Source: Bradyrhizobium sediminis (GTDB lineage Bacteria > Pseudomonadota > Alphaproteobacteria > Rhizobiales > Xanthobacteraceae). Taken from it: 64,000 bases of DNA. Position numbers and translations under genes: made by a program. Below the pieces are notes generated by a model, which saw only the letters and a program-made list of their open reading frames with translations, did not search any database and had not been told where the DNA came from. The stretch spans positions 3,718,001 to 3,782,000 of the forward strand of contig NZ_CP076135.1 in assembly GCF_018736105.1 (NCBI RefSeq). The letters run 5' to 3'. Positions 1 to 14,217 of this stretch are shown here, one piece after another (the first letter of the stretch is position 1; each line of letters opens with the position of its first letter).

Positions 1-2516
<2,516 letters not shown>

Positions 2517-2719
2517 GTCCGTCCAATCGCATTATTGCCCGGGATTGGCCCATTTCTCCCGGCGCAACGCTTTTAGACGCGGGGGATGGCGGTGTCCAGA
2601 AAGTGTGCAGGAGATCAGGGGCTTGCCGCACCAGCACAGGAACCGTTGATAGATGCTGCGGGTGCGTTGACAGCCTTGGCGCGGCTGTGTTTTCCTCCTA
2701 TCTGTTCAAGACAGTCACG

Positions 2720-2887
2720 TCGGGAGAGATCGGCTTAAGCGCCGGCGCCGAAGGAGCAACCGCCCCGGAAACTCTCAGGCAAACGGACCGCGTGACTTGC
2801 TAGCATCTGGAAAGAGACGCCACCGGGCCGGTTCCGGGACGCGTCCGCCGACGGGATAATACTCTCAGGCACAGCGACAGATGGGGC
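2720..2887 (+). promoter_or_regulatory. tandem glycine riboswitch upstream of gcvT
   Basis: Two consecutive aptamers carry the conserved glycine-riboswitch core. The first has GGAGAG at 2723, GCCGAAGGAGCAA near 2747-2759 and CTCTCAGGCAAA near 2773-2784. The second has AAAGAGACGCCACC near 2811, CGCCGACGGGATAATA near 2836 and CTCTCAGGCAC near 2862-2872. In the known family the tandem pair binds glycine and turns on gcv genes. It lies directly before gcvT, as expected for glycine-induced catabolism. Confidence 0.95.
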
Positions 2888-2893
2888 TTCGAC

Positions 2894-2923
2894 CGGTTTT
2901 CGAGGAATTGTCCTCGAGAACCG
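2894..2923 (+). promoter_or_regulatory. candidate expression-platform hairpin of the glycine riboswitch
   Basis: A 13-bp stem (CGGTTTTCGAGGA against TCCTCGAGAACCG, one G-U pair, loop ATTG) starts 7 bases after the second aptamer and ends just before the GAGGG ribosome site of gcvT. No U-run follows. An outer pairing GGGGC (2883-2887) with GCCCC (2929-2933) would enclose it and cover the start region, so control of translation initiation is more likely than termination. This is inference from base pairing. Confidence 0.55.
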
Positions 2924-2933
2924 CGAGGGCCCC

Positions 2934-4082
2934 ATGATGCTTGCGCGCGAAGCCGAGACGCCACTGAAAACCACTCCCCTGCATGCGCTGCATGCCACCT
3001 GCGGCGGCAAAATGGTGCCGTTCGCGGGCTACGACATGCCCGTACAATTCGCCGCCGGCGTACTCAGGGAACATCTGCATACCCGCAAGTCTGCCGGCCT
3101 GTTCGACGTCTCGCATATGGGCCAGATCGCGCTGCGGGCGAAATCCGGCCGGGTCGAGGATGCGGCCAGGGCGCTGGAGCGGCTGGTGCCGCAGGATATC
3201 GTCGCGGTTGCGCCGGGCCGCCAACGCTATGCGCAGTTTACCAATGAAGCGGGCGGCATCCTCGATGACCTGATGGTGGCGAATTTCGGCAGCCACCTGT
3301 TCCTGGTGGTCAACGCCGCCTGCAAGACCGAGGACGAGGCGCATCTGCGCGCGCAGCTTTCGGGCGACTGCATCATCGAGCCGCTCGGCGATCGCGCGCT
3401 GATCGCGCTGCAGGGTCCGCAGGCCGAATCGGCCCTGGCCAAATTGTGCCCGGACGTAACGGCGATGCGCTTCATGGACGCCGGGCCGCGCCGCGTCGAC
3501 AACATCGACTGCTTCGTCTCGCGCTCGGGCTACACCGGTGAGGACGGGTTCGAGATTTCGGTTCCGGCCGAGCGGGCGGAAGCCCTGGCCAAGACCCTGC
3601 TGGCAAACAGCGACGTGCTGCCGATCGGGCTCGGCGCCCGCGACAGCCTGCGGCTGGAGGCCGGGCTCTGCCTCTACGGCCACGATATCGACACCACGAC
3701 CACGCCGGTCGAGGGCGCGCTGGAATGGTCGATCCAGAAGAGCCGCCGCCAGGGCGGCGCGCGCACCGGCGGTTTTCCCGGCGCGGACAAGATTCTCTCG
3801 CAGCTCGAACAAGGCGCCCCGCGCCGCCGGGTCGGACTGAGGCCGGAAGGCCGCGCCCCGGTGCGCGAAGGCGCGCCGCTGTTCGCCAGTGAAACGTCCT
3901 CCGAACAGATCGGCGCCGTCACCTCGGGCGGTTTCGGCCCCAGCCTCAATGCGCCGGTCGCGATGGGCTACCTGCCGTCGCAGGCGGCCACGGGCACGCT
4001 GGTGTTCGCCGAGTTGCGCGGCGCGCGGCTGCCGCTGCGGGTCGCCGCCATGCCCTTCGTTCCCAACACTTACAAGCGCTGA
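2934..4082 (+). CDS. gcvT: aminomethyltransferase, glycine cleavage T protein
   Basis: Transfers the methylene group from the aminomethyl-lipoyl arm of the H protein to tetrahydrofolate and releases ammonia. The 382 residues match the usual length. N-terminal family features are visible ([32 protein letters not shown]), followed by the folate-binding core and a C-terminal barrel with the segment [13 protein letters not shown]. The second ATG at 2937 is better spaced from GAGGG (2925-2929) and may be the true start. It is first gene of gcvT-gcvH-gcvP, under the glycine riboswitch just upstream. Confidence 0.96.
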   Translation: MMLAREAETPLKTTPLHALHATCGGKMVPFAGYDMPVQFAAGVLREHLHTRKSAGLFDVSHMGQIALRAKSGRVEDAARALERLVPQDIVAVAPGRQRYAQFTNEAGGILDDLMVANFGSHLFLVVNAACKTEDEAHLRAQLSGDCIIEPLGDRALIALQGPQAESALAKLCPDVTAMRFMDAGPRRVDNIDCFVSRSGYTGEDGFEISVPAERAEALAKTLLANSDVLPIGLGARDSLRLEAGLCLYGHDIDTTTTPVEGALEWSIQKSRRQGGARTGGFPGADKILSQLEQGAPRRRVGLRPEGRAPVREGAPLFASETSSEQIGAVTSGGFGPSLNAPVAMGYLPSQAATGTLVFAELRGARLPLRVAAMPFVPNTYKR

Positions 4083-4107
4083 ATCTGCAAACGCTGAAGG
4101 AATTGCC

Positions 4108-4473
4108 ATGACGACCTTGTACACCGCCGACCACGAATGGCTCCGCATCGAGGGCGATGTCGCCACCGTCGGCGTCACCGATTACGCGCAGTCGCAGCTC
4201 GGCGACGTCGTGTTCGTCGAACTGCCGAAGATCGGCCGCAGCCTGAAAAAGGCGGAAGCCGCCGCCGTGGTCGAATCGGTGAAGGCCGCCTCCGACGTCT
4301 ACGCGCCGATTTCCGGCGAAGTGCTCGAGGTCAACGACGCGCTCGCGGCCGAACCGGCGCTGGTCAATTCCGACGCCGCCGGCAAGGCGTGGTTTTTCAA
4401 AGTGAAGATATCGGACAAGAGCGAACTCGGCGGCCTGATGGATGAGGCCGCCTACAAGGCACATACGGCGTGA
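4108..4473 (+). CDS. gcvH: glycine cleavage system H protein
   Basis: Lipoyl carrier that shuttles the aminomethyl group between the P, T and L proteins. It has 121 residues, normal for the family. The lipoylation motif ESVKAASD places the modified lysine at residue 59, preceded by the GDVVFVELP strand. The ATG at 4108 gives the canonical N-terminus [12 protein letters not shown]. It begins 25 bp after the gcvT stop, so the two are co-transcribed. Confidence 0.97.
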   Translation: MTTLYTADHEWLRIEGDVATVGVTDYAQSQLGDVVFVELPKIGRSLKKAEAAAVVESVKAASDVYAPISGEVLEVNDALAAEPALVNSDAAGKAWFFKVKISDKSELGGLMDEAAYKAHTA

Positions 4474-4500
4474 CTGAATGAAGCGATTTTGCGCCCGCTG

Positions 4501-4540
4501 GAGCCTGTCATCGGGCTCGCCGAAGGCGAGACCCGGTGGC
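4501..4540. repeat. short palindromic intergenic repeat
   Basis: The hairpin CGGGCTCGCC-gaa-GGCGAGaCCCG lies in the 97-bp gap between gcvH and gcvP. Its flanks (GAGCCTGTCATCGGGC and ACCCGGTGGC) recur at about 25049-25085 with a different loop arm, so it belongs to a dispersed REP-like family. It could modulate read-through between gcvH and gcvP. Confidence 0.7.
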
Positions 4541-4570
4541 GAGGCATGACGAGCAATAGAGGAACAGCCC

Positions 4571-7409
<2,839 letters not shown>

Positions 7410-7438
<29 letters not shown>

Positions 7439-7700
7439 GGAATTTCGCTGACGTACAGGTTCCGCATTTCACGGCAGTTCTGTCGTTGCACCCTTCATGG
7501 CGCGTGGCACATCTCCGCCGGCACGCGTTTCTATCGGCAGTTCCGATGCTGTTGCAGGCATCCGCGCACTGGCCGTAATTTTGGGTGCATATGTAATGCT
7601 GAATTTGGGTGCACTTGATACAGTCTTCCTGGGCAAGCCCGGCGCTGACCGAATTCAGGAAAGAGATCGTCGCCCACGCGACTGCATTGATAATTCTCAT
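7410..7700 (-). CDS. small secreted cysteine-rich protein, unknown function
   Basis: The 96 residues start with a clear signal peptide ([23 protein letters not shown], cleavage likely before QEDC). A mature domain of about 73 residues holds ten cysteines, including CIKC and CGTC pairs and spaced single Cys, and ends PTPPPLHMQ. An even cysteine number plus export suggests a disulphide-rich periplasmic or extracellular protein. The 3' end overlaps the convergent gcvP terminus by 29 bp. No family is recognised. The signal peptide and cysteine pattern make a chance frame unlikely, but the overlap leaves some doubt. Confidence 0.6.
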
Positions 7701-7989
7701 CGTACATCACCGCCGGCTCGTGCCTTGTACCGCGACCACGTACCGTCCGAAATGACGGCTCCACCACTTCAAGTGCCACGCCAGGTGAGCGGATCATAAA
7801 TCTCCGCTCACGACTCTAAGCACTTTCAAACTCTCGCGATTCCGGATCGGTCGCGCGCACAAAACGCCGCCTTCGCGGGCTCGTCCAAAATCAAAACGGG
7901 CACTGGGGACGTCGGCAACTCAACGTCCTCAGCGCCCGCTCATGTCGAACCTTAAGTCAGGCGACCAAGGCCCGACAAATTCTCTCGGT

Positions 7990-8016
7990 CATGATCCGAA
8001 TGAATCGGATCATGAC
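7990..8016. repeat. dispersed palindrome (TCATGATCCGA type)
   Basis: Perfect 11-bp stem TCATGATCCGA / TCGGATCATGA with a 5-base loop. The same element, extended to 15 bp, occurs at 50288-50323 and is likewise followed by a CTC-rich TTTGT tail, so this is one interspersed family. The surrounding stretch 7701-7989 shows no convincing gene. Confidence 0.7.
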
Positions 8017-8031
8017 CTCGTTTCTTTGTCT

Positions 8032-8078
8032 GAGCATGATCTAGTCGGAAAACCGGTTCCCACTTTTCCGGATCATGC

Positions 8079-8080
<2 letters not shown>
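8032..8080. repeat. palindromic repeat at the recA 3' end, possible terminator
   Basis: The imperfect hairpin GAGCATGATC...CGGAAAA / TTTTCCGGATCATGCTC ends in the recA stop region. I recall this GAGCATGATC/CCGGTTCCCAC element as a frequent intergenic palindrome of Bradyrhizobium. It can fold in either orientation and may end recA transcription. Confidence 0.7.
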
Positions 8081-9173
<1,093 letters not shown>

Positions 9174-9268
9174 TGGTGGTGCTCCTTATGAAGGGGATTC
9201 GCTAGAGGGACAAACGAGCGGCTGACCTTGAAACGGGCGATGACGAAAATGTACCCCATTTGTTCCAA

Positions 9269-9283
9269 GTTCGCAATATGTTC
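9269..9283 (-). promoter_or_regulatory. LexA (SOS) box of recA
   Basis: GTTC-GCAATAT-GTTC on the plus strand, i.e. GAAC-N7-GAAC read towards recA. This is the alphaproteobacterial LexA operator GTTC-N7-GTTC with no mismatch. A further GTTC (9262-9265) precedes it by three bases. It sits 96 bp before the recA start. Confidence 0.9.
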
Positions 9284-9386
9284 TTTTCTTTCGCGGGATG
9301 CCTGGCCTGTTTCCCTTAGCGAGTGACCCAAATCGAAAATGAGCACGGGCCTATTTTGATTCTCCAGAACGGATCGCGAATACACG

Positions 9387-9415
9387 TTCCGTTAACGGAA
9401 ACCGTAAAATTACGG
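9387..9415. promoter_or_regulatory. two adjacent palindromes, possible operator
   Basis: TTCCGTTAACGGAA (9387-9400) is a perfect 14-bp palindrome. One base later comes CCGTAA-AA-TTACGG (9402-9415). Both lie in the gap between the recA promoter and the first zinc-ribbon gene. No known regulator is recognised for them. Confidence 0.4.
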
Positions 9416-9586
9416 ATCAGGCTGCCTCGGTTGGCGGCCTCTTTCATTCGTCATTCTTCGCCCTGAAGCTCGCAGGGCAGTTTCGTCATCAGAACACCAA
9501 CAACGCCCCGTAGGACTACGCAGACGGCTGTTTTGTCGTGCCTTGAGTGGCGGTGGCAGTCGTCCTCCACTACAACCGTTCGGCAA

Positions 9587-9751
9587 ATGACCAGAACCGG
9601 CGAGCCACAGCAGGAGCCCCCACCCCGCAAGTGCGAGGATTGCGGAGGCGACATGAATGCCCTCGGCAAACTGCCGCAGGTCCGGGCACGGCCTGCGGTC
9701 CGGATTTTCCGCTGCCACTCATGCAACAACATCGCGTCGGAGCCGTATTAG
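9587..9751 (+). CDS. zinc-ribbon mini-protein (paralogue of 10724-10906)
   Basis: The 54-residue protein reads MTRTGEPQQEPPPRKCEDCGG and later FRCHSCNN, so two CxxC knuckles separated by about 24 residues form a small treble-clef or zinc ribbon. The gene at 10724 encodes the same layout (CERCGAEM, LGELP, FRCYACDHV), so the pair are paralogues about 1 kb apart. The ATG at 9587 was chosen because similarity to the paralogue begins just after it; an in-frame ATG at 9533 adds only low-complexity residues. The function is unknown. Confidence 0.7.
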   Translation: MTRTGEPQQEPPPRKCEDCGGDMNALGKLPQVRARPAVRIFRCHSCNNIASEPY

Positions 9752-9848
9752 CCCCGCCTCGGTTTGGCAGCCGCTTTCGTGGTCCCACGGGGTATCCCGC
9801 CCGCCGGGCGGTTATCGAATTCTTAGGATTTGGGTGTATGTGGATTCC

Positions 9849-10082
9849 ATGGACGAGAAGCGGACTTCTCCACGGCACCGCGTCTTGAAGGCCGGAACGA
9901 TCGAGTTCCACGGCGGCGCGATCGACTGCATGATCCGCAATCTATCGGCTGCGGGCGCGGCTCTCGACGTGACCAGCCCGGTCGGCATCCCCGCGCATTT
10001 CACGCTGTTCGCCGATGGCTCGCCGCACCACTGCCACGTCATCTGGCGTAAGGAAAAACGGATCGGCGTCGCGTTCGATTGA
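9849..10082 (+). CDS. single-domain PilZ protein
   Basis: The 77 residues form little more than a PilZ domain: RxxxR-like MDEKRTSPRHRVLKAG at the N-terminus, then IRNLSAAGAALDV (the D/NxSxxG type motif) and a final GVAFD. Family members bind cyclic di-GMP through these residues. A second copy lies at 13832-14086. The ATG at 9849 gives the usual N-terminus. No partner gene is adjacent, so the output is unknown. Confidence 0.8.
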   Translation: MDEKRTSPRHRVLKAGTIEFHGGAIDCMIRNLSAAGAALDVTSPVGIPAHFTLFADGSPHHCHVIWRKEKRIGVAFD

Positions 10083-10371
10083 GGCCGGCGGGCGAGGCTC
10101 AGTTTTTCCTTTCCCATGGATGCGGCAATGCCGCCGAATAAGGCCTCGCGCCTTTGCCCTGGATCAATGCGCGCTGTTGCGGCCTGGATCATTGATACAT
10201 CAGCACCTACCGAGTGGCCCCGCGAGGGCGCCGTTCCGGCATCTGCCAGGAGCCCGGCGAGCGGATCGTTCGGGCTCCGCCTTTTCGATGGATCCTGCGC
10301 GCCGAATTGAGCCCTTACCGGCCCCGATTCGCGGCGGCGGGGCTCGCTGGCATATCGTCCGTCCGAAAACA

Positions 10372-10385
10372 TTGACGCGGATCAA
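10372..10385 (+). promoter_or_regulatory. candidate FNR/FixK-type box
   Basis: TTGACGCGGATCAA fits the core TTGA-N6-TCAA. It lies 38-51 bp before the start of the small gene at 10423, which is closer than a standard -41.5 site would allow if the TGGAGG at 10401 is transcribed. A weaker relative, TTGCCCTGGATCAA, lies at 10154-10167. The rest of 10083-10371 shows no gene. Confidence 0.35.
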
Positions 10386-10422
10386 TTCGGAAAAACCTTC
10401 TGGAGGCCAGAATGCCTCACTT

Positions 10423-10602
10423 ATGGGTAATATTATCTTCAAGTGTCCGCGAACCGGTATGAATGTGCAGCACTGGCTGGCTGACGACCCCGGGGCCGAC
10501 GATTCAACCTCCAGTTACGAAACCGTGGTCTGCCAGGCCTGCAGTCGCCTCCATTTCATCAACCGGACGAGCGGCAAGCTGCTGGGAGCGGAAGAAGAAT
10601 AG
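10423..10602 (+). CDS. conserved small Cys-pair protein, unknown function
   Basis: The 59 residues start MGNIIFKCPRTGMNVQHWL and continue to CQACSRLHFIN, so one Cys near the N-terminus plus a CxxC suggest metal binding. It resembles small hypothetical proteins common in Rhizobiales. The TGGAGG at 10401 is 17 bases from this ATG but 6 bases from an out-of-frame ATG at 10412, which opens a 16-codon frame ending at 10462. Coupled translation from that overlapping frame is possible. Confidence 0.7.
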   Translation: MGNIIFKCPRTGMNVQHWLADDPGADDSTSSYETVVCQACSRLHFINRTSGKLLGAEEE

Positions 10603-10723
10603 CCCCCGCCTCCGGTAAGCCCCGCCCCACCTACAAGCTTGAGTTGAGCTGGCACTATGCTGTACACGCAGATGTGGCAGGCTGACTGTCACCGATTCGG
10701 AAAAAAGCGCGAGGGCGGCCATC

Positions 10724-10906
10724 ATGGCGTCTGGCGACGGGAACGCTCCGCCCGATCCGGCGGATCAGGACAGCCCCGCGCGCCGTTGCGAAAGATGCGG
10801 CGCTGAAATGAAACGGCTGGGCGAACTCCCCGCGCTGTCGACCCACGCCGCCATCAAGGTTTTCCGCTGCTACGCCTGCGATCACGTGGTTTCCGACCGC
10901 GCTTGA
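10724..10906 (+). CDS. zinc-ribbon mini-protein (paralogue of 9587-9751)
   Basis: The 60 residues have CERC and CYAC knuckles. The central LGELPAL...IKVFRCYACDHVVSD matches the neighbouring paralogue's LGKLPQV...VRIFRCHSCNNIASE. The N-terminal 18 residues are Pro/Asp-rich and probably disordered. Its role is unknown, and the separation from its paralogue suggests local duplication. Confidence 0.7.
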   Translation: MASGDGNAPPDPADQDSPARRCERCGAEMKRLGELPALSTHAAIKVFRCYACDHVVSDRA

Positions 10907-11037
10907 GCCGCTCTGTCCAGCCATCGTTCCCGCCTCTGGCGGAAGCCATGCGACGACGCCGGAATGTCCCCCGTGGGAAGAATCTCAATATTCATAGATA
11001 GTTGGGGGAACGACACCGCCCCCCTGATCCGGAACCG

Positions 11038-11268
11038 TCAGTCGGCGCTGCGCAGCCGCCGCATGGTGAATTCGATATCGCCGTCAGGCAGTTCGCGCCA
11101 GCTTTCGACCCCGCTCATATAGGCGGCCCTGGGAAAGCGGGTGAGGAAGTCCCGCGCCTTCGTCCGCGCCGCCTCACGGGGCAAGGTGAAGGTCTCGCGC
11201 AGAAAGCCGTCGTCCGGCTTGCGCCGGGCGGCCATCCGGTCGGCGAGATCGCGCGGGCGCGAGGCCAT
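11038..11268 (-). CDS. small basic hypothetical protein
   Basis: The 76 residues run MASRPRDLADRMAARRKPDD to TMRRLRSAD, rich in Arg, with no transmembrane segment or Cys. The ATG at 11268 is preceded by GGAG about eight bases upstream, which favours it over longer in-frame extensions. The sequence looks coding (…ESWRELPDGDIEFTMRRL) but no family is recognised. Confidence 0.55.
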   Translation of the reverse strand: MASRPRDLADRMAARRKPDDGFLRETFTLPREAARTKARDFLTRFPRAAYMSGVESWRELPDGDIEFTMRRLRSAD

Positions 11269-11492
11269 GTCGCAACTCCAACAGATGACGACCGGCTCAA
11301 TATAGGGTGGGCGGCGGCCAATCCGAGTCCCCCTACCCGAATGCCGGGAATTGAGTCGCCTCTTCGACCTAGGATTGCTACAATTCAGCATCGGCGACGA
11401 TCCCCAGTCGCCGGCAAACCGCGGATCGCCCTCTCGGAGCGCTCTTCTCACTCCTGCGGTAACTCGGCCAACCGACCGGGCAGGACATCGCA

Positions 11493-12203
11493 GTGGCAGC
11501 GCCCGTCGACATCGGACTACCCTCTGACAACAGACTGCTCGCTGCGCTGCCGCGTCATGATTTCGACCGGCTGCTTCCGCATCTGTCGTCGGTGTCTCTG
11601 CCGCAGGCGCTCGTGCTGGGCGAAGCCGGCGGCGAGGTCGACCACGTCTACTTTCCCCATAACGGCATGCTGTCGCTGCTCGCCGTGCTGCGCGGTGGCA
11701 AGGCGATCGAGACCGCGACCGTCGGCCGCGAAGGCGTGGTCGGCGCGATGGCCGGGCTCGGCCTGTACAAGTCGCTGGTTCGCGTCGTGGTGCAGATGCC
11801 GATGGCCAGCAGCAGGATCGCCGCCACCCATTTCAGGACCATCGCCGCGACCAGCGAACCCATTCGCAATCTCTGCATCCGCTACAACGAGGTGCTGCTG
11901 TCGCAGGCGCGGGTGACGGCCGCCTGCAACGCGCTGCACTCGATCGAGGCCCGGTTCTGCCGCTGGCTGCTGCAGAGCGCCGACCATGCGGGCAGCGACA
12001 CCGTCGCGCTGACGCAGGAATTCCTCGCGGAAATGCTGGGGGTGCGGCGCACCTCGGTGACGGAAGTCGCGAGCAAGGTGCAGGCCGCCGGCGCGATCAG
12101 CTATTCGCGTGGCGTAATCAGGATCCTGGACCGGACCGCACTGATGCAAATGTCCTGCGAATGCTACGAGACGCTGCTCGATCAGTCGGCCGCACTGGCT
12201 TGA
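11493..12203 (+). CDS. Crp/Fnr-family transcriptional regulator
   Basis: The 236 residues (GTG start) comprise an N-terminal cyclic-nucleotide-type sensor barrel (residues about 15-140, with VYFPHNGMLSLLAVL and TVGREGVVGAMAGL) and a C-terminal winged helix with the recognition helix LGVRRTSVTEVASKVQ. There is no N-terminal Cys cluster, so it is unlikely to carry a 4Fe-4S cluster. This subtype is abundant in Bradyrhizobium and mostly uncharacterised. It is followed by a convergent periplasmic gene. Confidence 0.88.
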   Translation: MAAPVDIGLPSDNRLLAALPRHDFDRLLPHLSSVSLPQALVLGEAGGEVDHVYFPHNGMLSLLAVLRGGKAIETATVGREGVVGAMAGLGLYKSLVRVVVQMPMASSRIAATHFRTIAATSEPIRNLCIRYNEVLLSQARVTAACNALHSIEARFCRWLLQSADHAGSDTVALTQEFLAEMLGVRRTSVTEVASKVQAAGAISYSRGVIRILDRTALMQMSCECYETLLDQSAALA

Positions 12204-12218
12204 TCGAGGCGCACCGCC

Positions 12219-12509
12219 TCAGTTGGCGGTGCTGCCGGTCTTGGTCCGCGGCTTCGCGGGAGCCTGCGTCTTGGATGTGGATGTCTTGGGCGCATCGGCG
12301 CTGCGCACGCCGCCCCAGGGATCGTTGGAGACCTTGGCGTCCGGAATCTTCTTCAGCGAATCCTTGTATTTCTTGTCGCGTTCCGCCTCGGCTTCCTTTT
12401 CCTCCGGAGATTTGGATTGCAACTCCGGGATCAGGTTGATGTTGGGGGTCTGCGCGTAAGCCGTCCCTGCCAGCAACGCGACGACGGCGGCCGCGCCAAG
12501 AATTCTCAT
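12219..12509 (-). CDS. small exported charged protein, unknown function
   Basis: The 96 residues have a signal peptide (MRILGAAAVVALLAGTAYA|QTP). A short IPELQSKSPEEKEAEAERDKKYKDS helix rich in Lys/Glu is followed by a disordered Thr/Lys/Pro tail containing NDPWGGVR. It is likely periplasmic. The composition is typical of a conserved rhizobial hypothetical family; the function is unknown. Confidence 0.75.
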   Translation of the reverse strand: MRILGAAAVVALLAGTAYAQTPNINLIPELQSKSPEEKEAEAERDKKYKDSLKKIPDAKVSNDPWGGVRSADAPKTSTSKTQAPAKPRTKTGSTAN

Positions 12510-12585
12510 CGGGGAAACTCCCTGGATTTTCGAAGGCTATATATCACCGCACCCGCCGCAACGCCAAGCGCGCCCGCCTTCAGGT

Positions 12586-12717
12586 TCAATACCGGTCCGA
12601 CTTGCAGGATTTCGGCGATTGCGTCCAATCGTCCCAGACCGGGCCGCATTTGGTGCAACCATTGAGCACGAGACCTAGGGCGACCACGCTGAAAATCAGT
12701 GCCAATCGCCTGAACAT
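12586..12717 (-). CDS. 43-residue lipoprotein
   Basis: This gene is easily missed because of its size. MFRRLALIFSVVALGLVLNGC is a lipoprotein signal with the lipobox LNGC, followed by a 22-residue mature part TKCGPVWDDWTQSPKSCKSD and RY with two more cysteines. I recall similar CTKCGPIWDDW-type mini-lipoproteins in Bradyrhizobium. It should be anchored to a membrane; its role is unknown. Confidence 0.7.
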   Translation of the reverse strand: MFRRLALIFSVVALGLVLNGCTKCGPVWDDWTQSPKSCKSDRY

Positions 12718-12831
12718 GGTCACCCTGCTCTCCCTACCCGGCTATCCTACGGCTGGAAGTCAGACATTTTCAAGCCGCGCAGGGAGAGTGTTCATTTGGG
12801 TCGGACGCACTTAAGAATGCGAGGAAACCAT

Positions 12832-13323
12832 ATGAAACGGGGGGAACCGACGTTGAAACAGGACCAACAGCACCCAAGGAAATTCGATATCGAGGAAGCA
12901 AGGCGCGTGCTCGGCGATGTGTTTGCGCCGTGGGTGCAGGATCTCAATCTCTCGATCGAGGGCATCGATTACGAGCCGCCGCAAACTGCCGCCGCCGGCT
13001 GGCAGCCGGGTGCGGTCCTGCGCATGCCCTTCTCCGAGCGGCTGTGCCGGAACGGCGGCATCGTCTGCGGCCAGGCGTTGATGGCGTTCGCCGACACCGC
13101 AATGGTGATTGCCAACCTCGCGGCCAACCGCGGCTACCGGCCGATGACGACGGTCGATCAAACCACGCATTTCATGCGAGCCGCGACCGCATCCGACGTG
13201 CTGGCGGACGCGCGGGTGGTCCGCATGGGCCGCACCATGAGCTTCGGCCATGTCACCCTGTCCAGCGCCCACGACAACAAGCCTGTGGCGATGGTATCGA
13301 GCGCTTTCGCGATGCTGACATAG
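12832..13323 (+). CDS. hotdog-fold thioesterase (PaaI/YdiI-like)
   Basis: The 163-residue protein has hotdog features: GGIVCGQALMAFADTAM (the HGG/helix region, with GG in place of HGG), TTVDQTTHFMRAA, and a terminal strand ending VSSAFAML. It probably hydrolyses an acyl-CoA. The ATG at 12832 has GAGG eight bases upstream; an in-frame ATG at 12796 lacks a clear ribosome site. It stands alone between short genes. Confidence 0.8.
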   Translation: MKRGEPTLKQDQQHPRKFDIEEARRVLGDVFAPWVQDLNLSIEGIDYEPPQTAAAGWQPGAVLRMPFSERLCRNGGIVCGQALMAFADTAMVIANLAANRGYRPMTTVDQTTHFMRAATASDVLADARVVRMGRTMSFGHVTLSSAHDNKPVAMVSSAFAMLT

Positions 13324-13358
13324 TGCTTTCGTGCGAAAGCCCGCTGCCGGTCAGCGGA

Positions 13359-13652
13359 TCACTTGCCGAGAATCTTTTCGGCGGCGGTGACGATGCTGAC
13401 GGTCGGATTCTTGCCGCAGAAGGTGCCGAACTTCTTGGCGTTCTCGACGAACACGTCGGTATCGATGATCGCCTCGTCGGAATCGCCCTTGTACCAGCCG
13501 TCCATCCAGGTCAACACCATCTTGATTTCGTCCTGGCTGCCTTCGACGAACTGCTTGCAGGTCATGGTCGACAGGTCGACCACGACGGCATGGGCCGGCG
13601 CCGCCGAAAGCAGAAGGCCGGCGGCAAACAGCAGCGCGCCCGTCGTTTTCAT
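13359..13652 (-). CDS. HdeA/HdeB-like periplasmic acid-stress chaperone
   Basis: The 97 residues have a signal peptide (MKTTGALLFAAGLLLSAAPAHA) and a small helical domain with the two cysteines expected for the HdeA disulphide (MTCKQFVE and GTFCGKNP), plus WMDGWYKG between them. Family members bind unfolding periplasmic proteins at low pH. The start at 13652 is set by the signal peptide; longer in-frame starts would bury it. Confidence 0.85.
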   Translation of the reverse strand: MKTTGALLFAAGLLLSAAPAHAVVVDLSTMTCKQFVEGSQDEIKMVLTWMDGWYKGDSDEAIIDTDVFVENAKKFGTFCGKNPTVSIVTAAEKILGK

Positions 13653-13831
13653 GATCGTGATCTCCGTTGCAGTGTGAAGTTGCAGCATGGACAGATTCTG
13701 CAACGCCGCGCCAGCGTAAACGAAACCTGAATCCGGCATCAAATTTTACGGGTATTCGATTCAATCGTCCGTAATTCCGCTCTGCTACTTTGGACTGAAG
13801 TCAGCGAGGCGGCATTTTCGGATTTGCGGCG

Positions 13832-14086
13832 ATGAGCGAGCATATTGTCGAGAAGAGAGCGGCGCCGCGATTCCGGGTGCTGAAGGGCGGCGCCATCGCA
13901 TTCGATGGCAGCGGCATCATCACCTGCACCGTGCGCAATCTGTCGCCGAACGGCGCCGCGGTCGACCTCGCCAGCTGCGTCAGCCTGCCGTCATCGTTCA
14001 TGCTGGTGATCGAAAAAGACCAGTTCATCCGCCGCTGCCATGCGGTCTGGAGCAACGACAGGCGGATCGGCCTCGCCTTCGACTAG
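13832..14086 (+). CDS. single-domain PilZ protein (second copy)
   Basis: The 84 residues align end to end with the PilZ gene at 9849: KRAAPRFRVLKGG, VRNLSPNGAAVDLAS, and RRIGLAFD at the end. It is expected to bind cyclic di-GMP. The two copies lie 4 kb apart in the same orientation. Confidence 0.82.
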   Translation: MSEHIVEKRAAPRFRVLKGGAIAFDGSGIITCTVRNLSPNGAAVDLASCVSLPSSFMLVIEKDQFIRRCHAVWSNDRRIGLAFD

Positions 14087-14217
14087 GCGCGGGGCGCGCC
14101 GCCTCACCGCCGGACATCGAGGTCGGCGCTGCGTCCGCCATCCCTCCCGCGACTGATCTCTTGAGGGCTCACCGCCTCGGCAGCCGCAGGCTCTTTCCCG
14201 GCGCATCGGGTTGAGGC

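Noticed and set aside
10154..10167. TTGCCCTGGATCAA as a second FixK box
   Set aside because: Left half deviates (TTGCC) and no gene starts at a suitable distance.
11517..12149. 210-codon minus-strand frame opposite the Crp/Fnr gene
   Set aside because: His/Arg/Gln-rich antisense frame; plus-strand regulator has clear domains.
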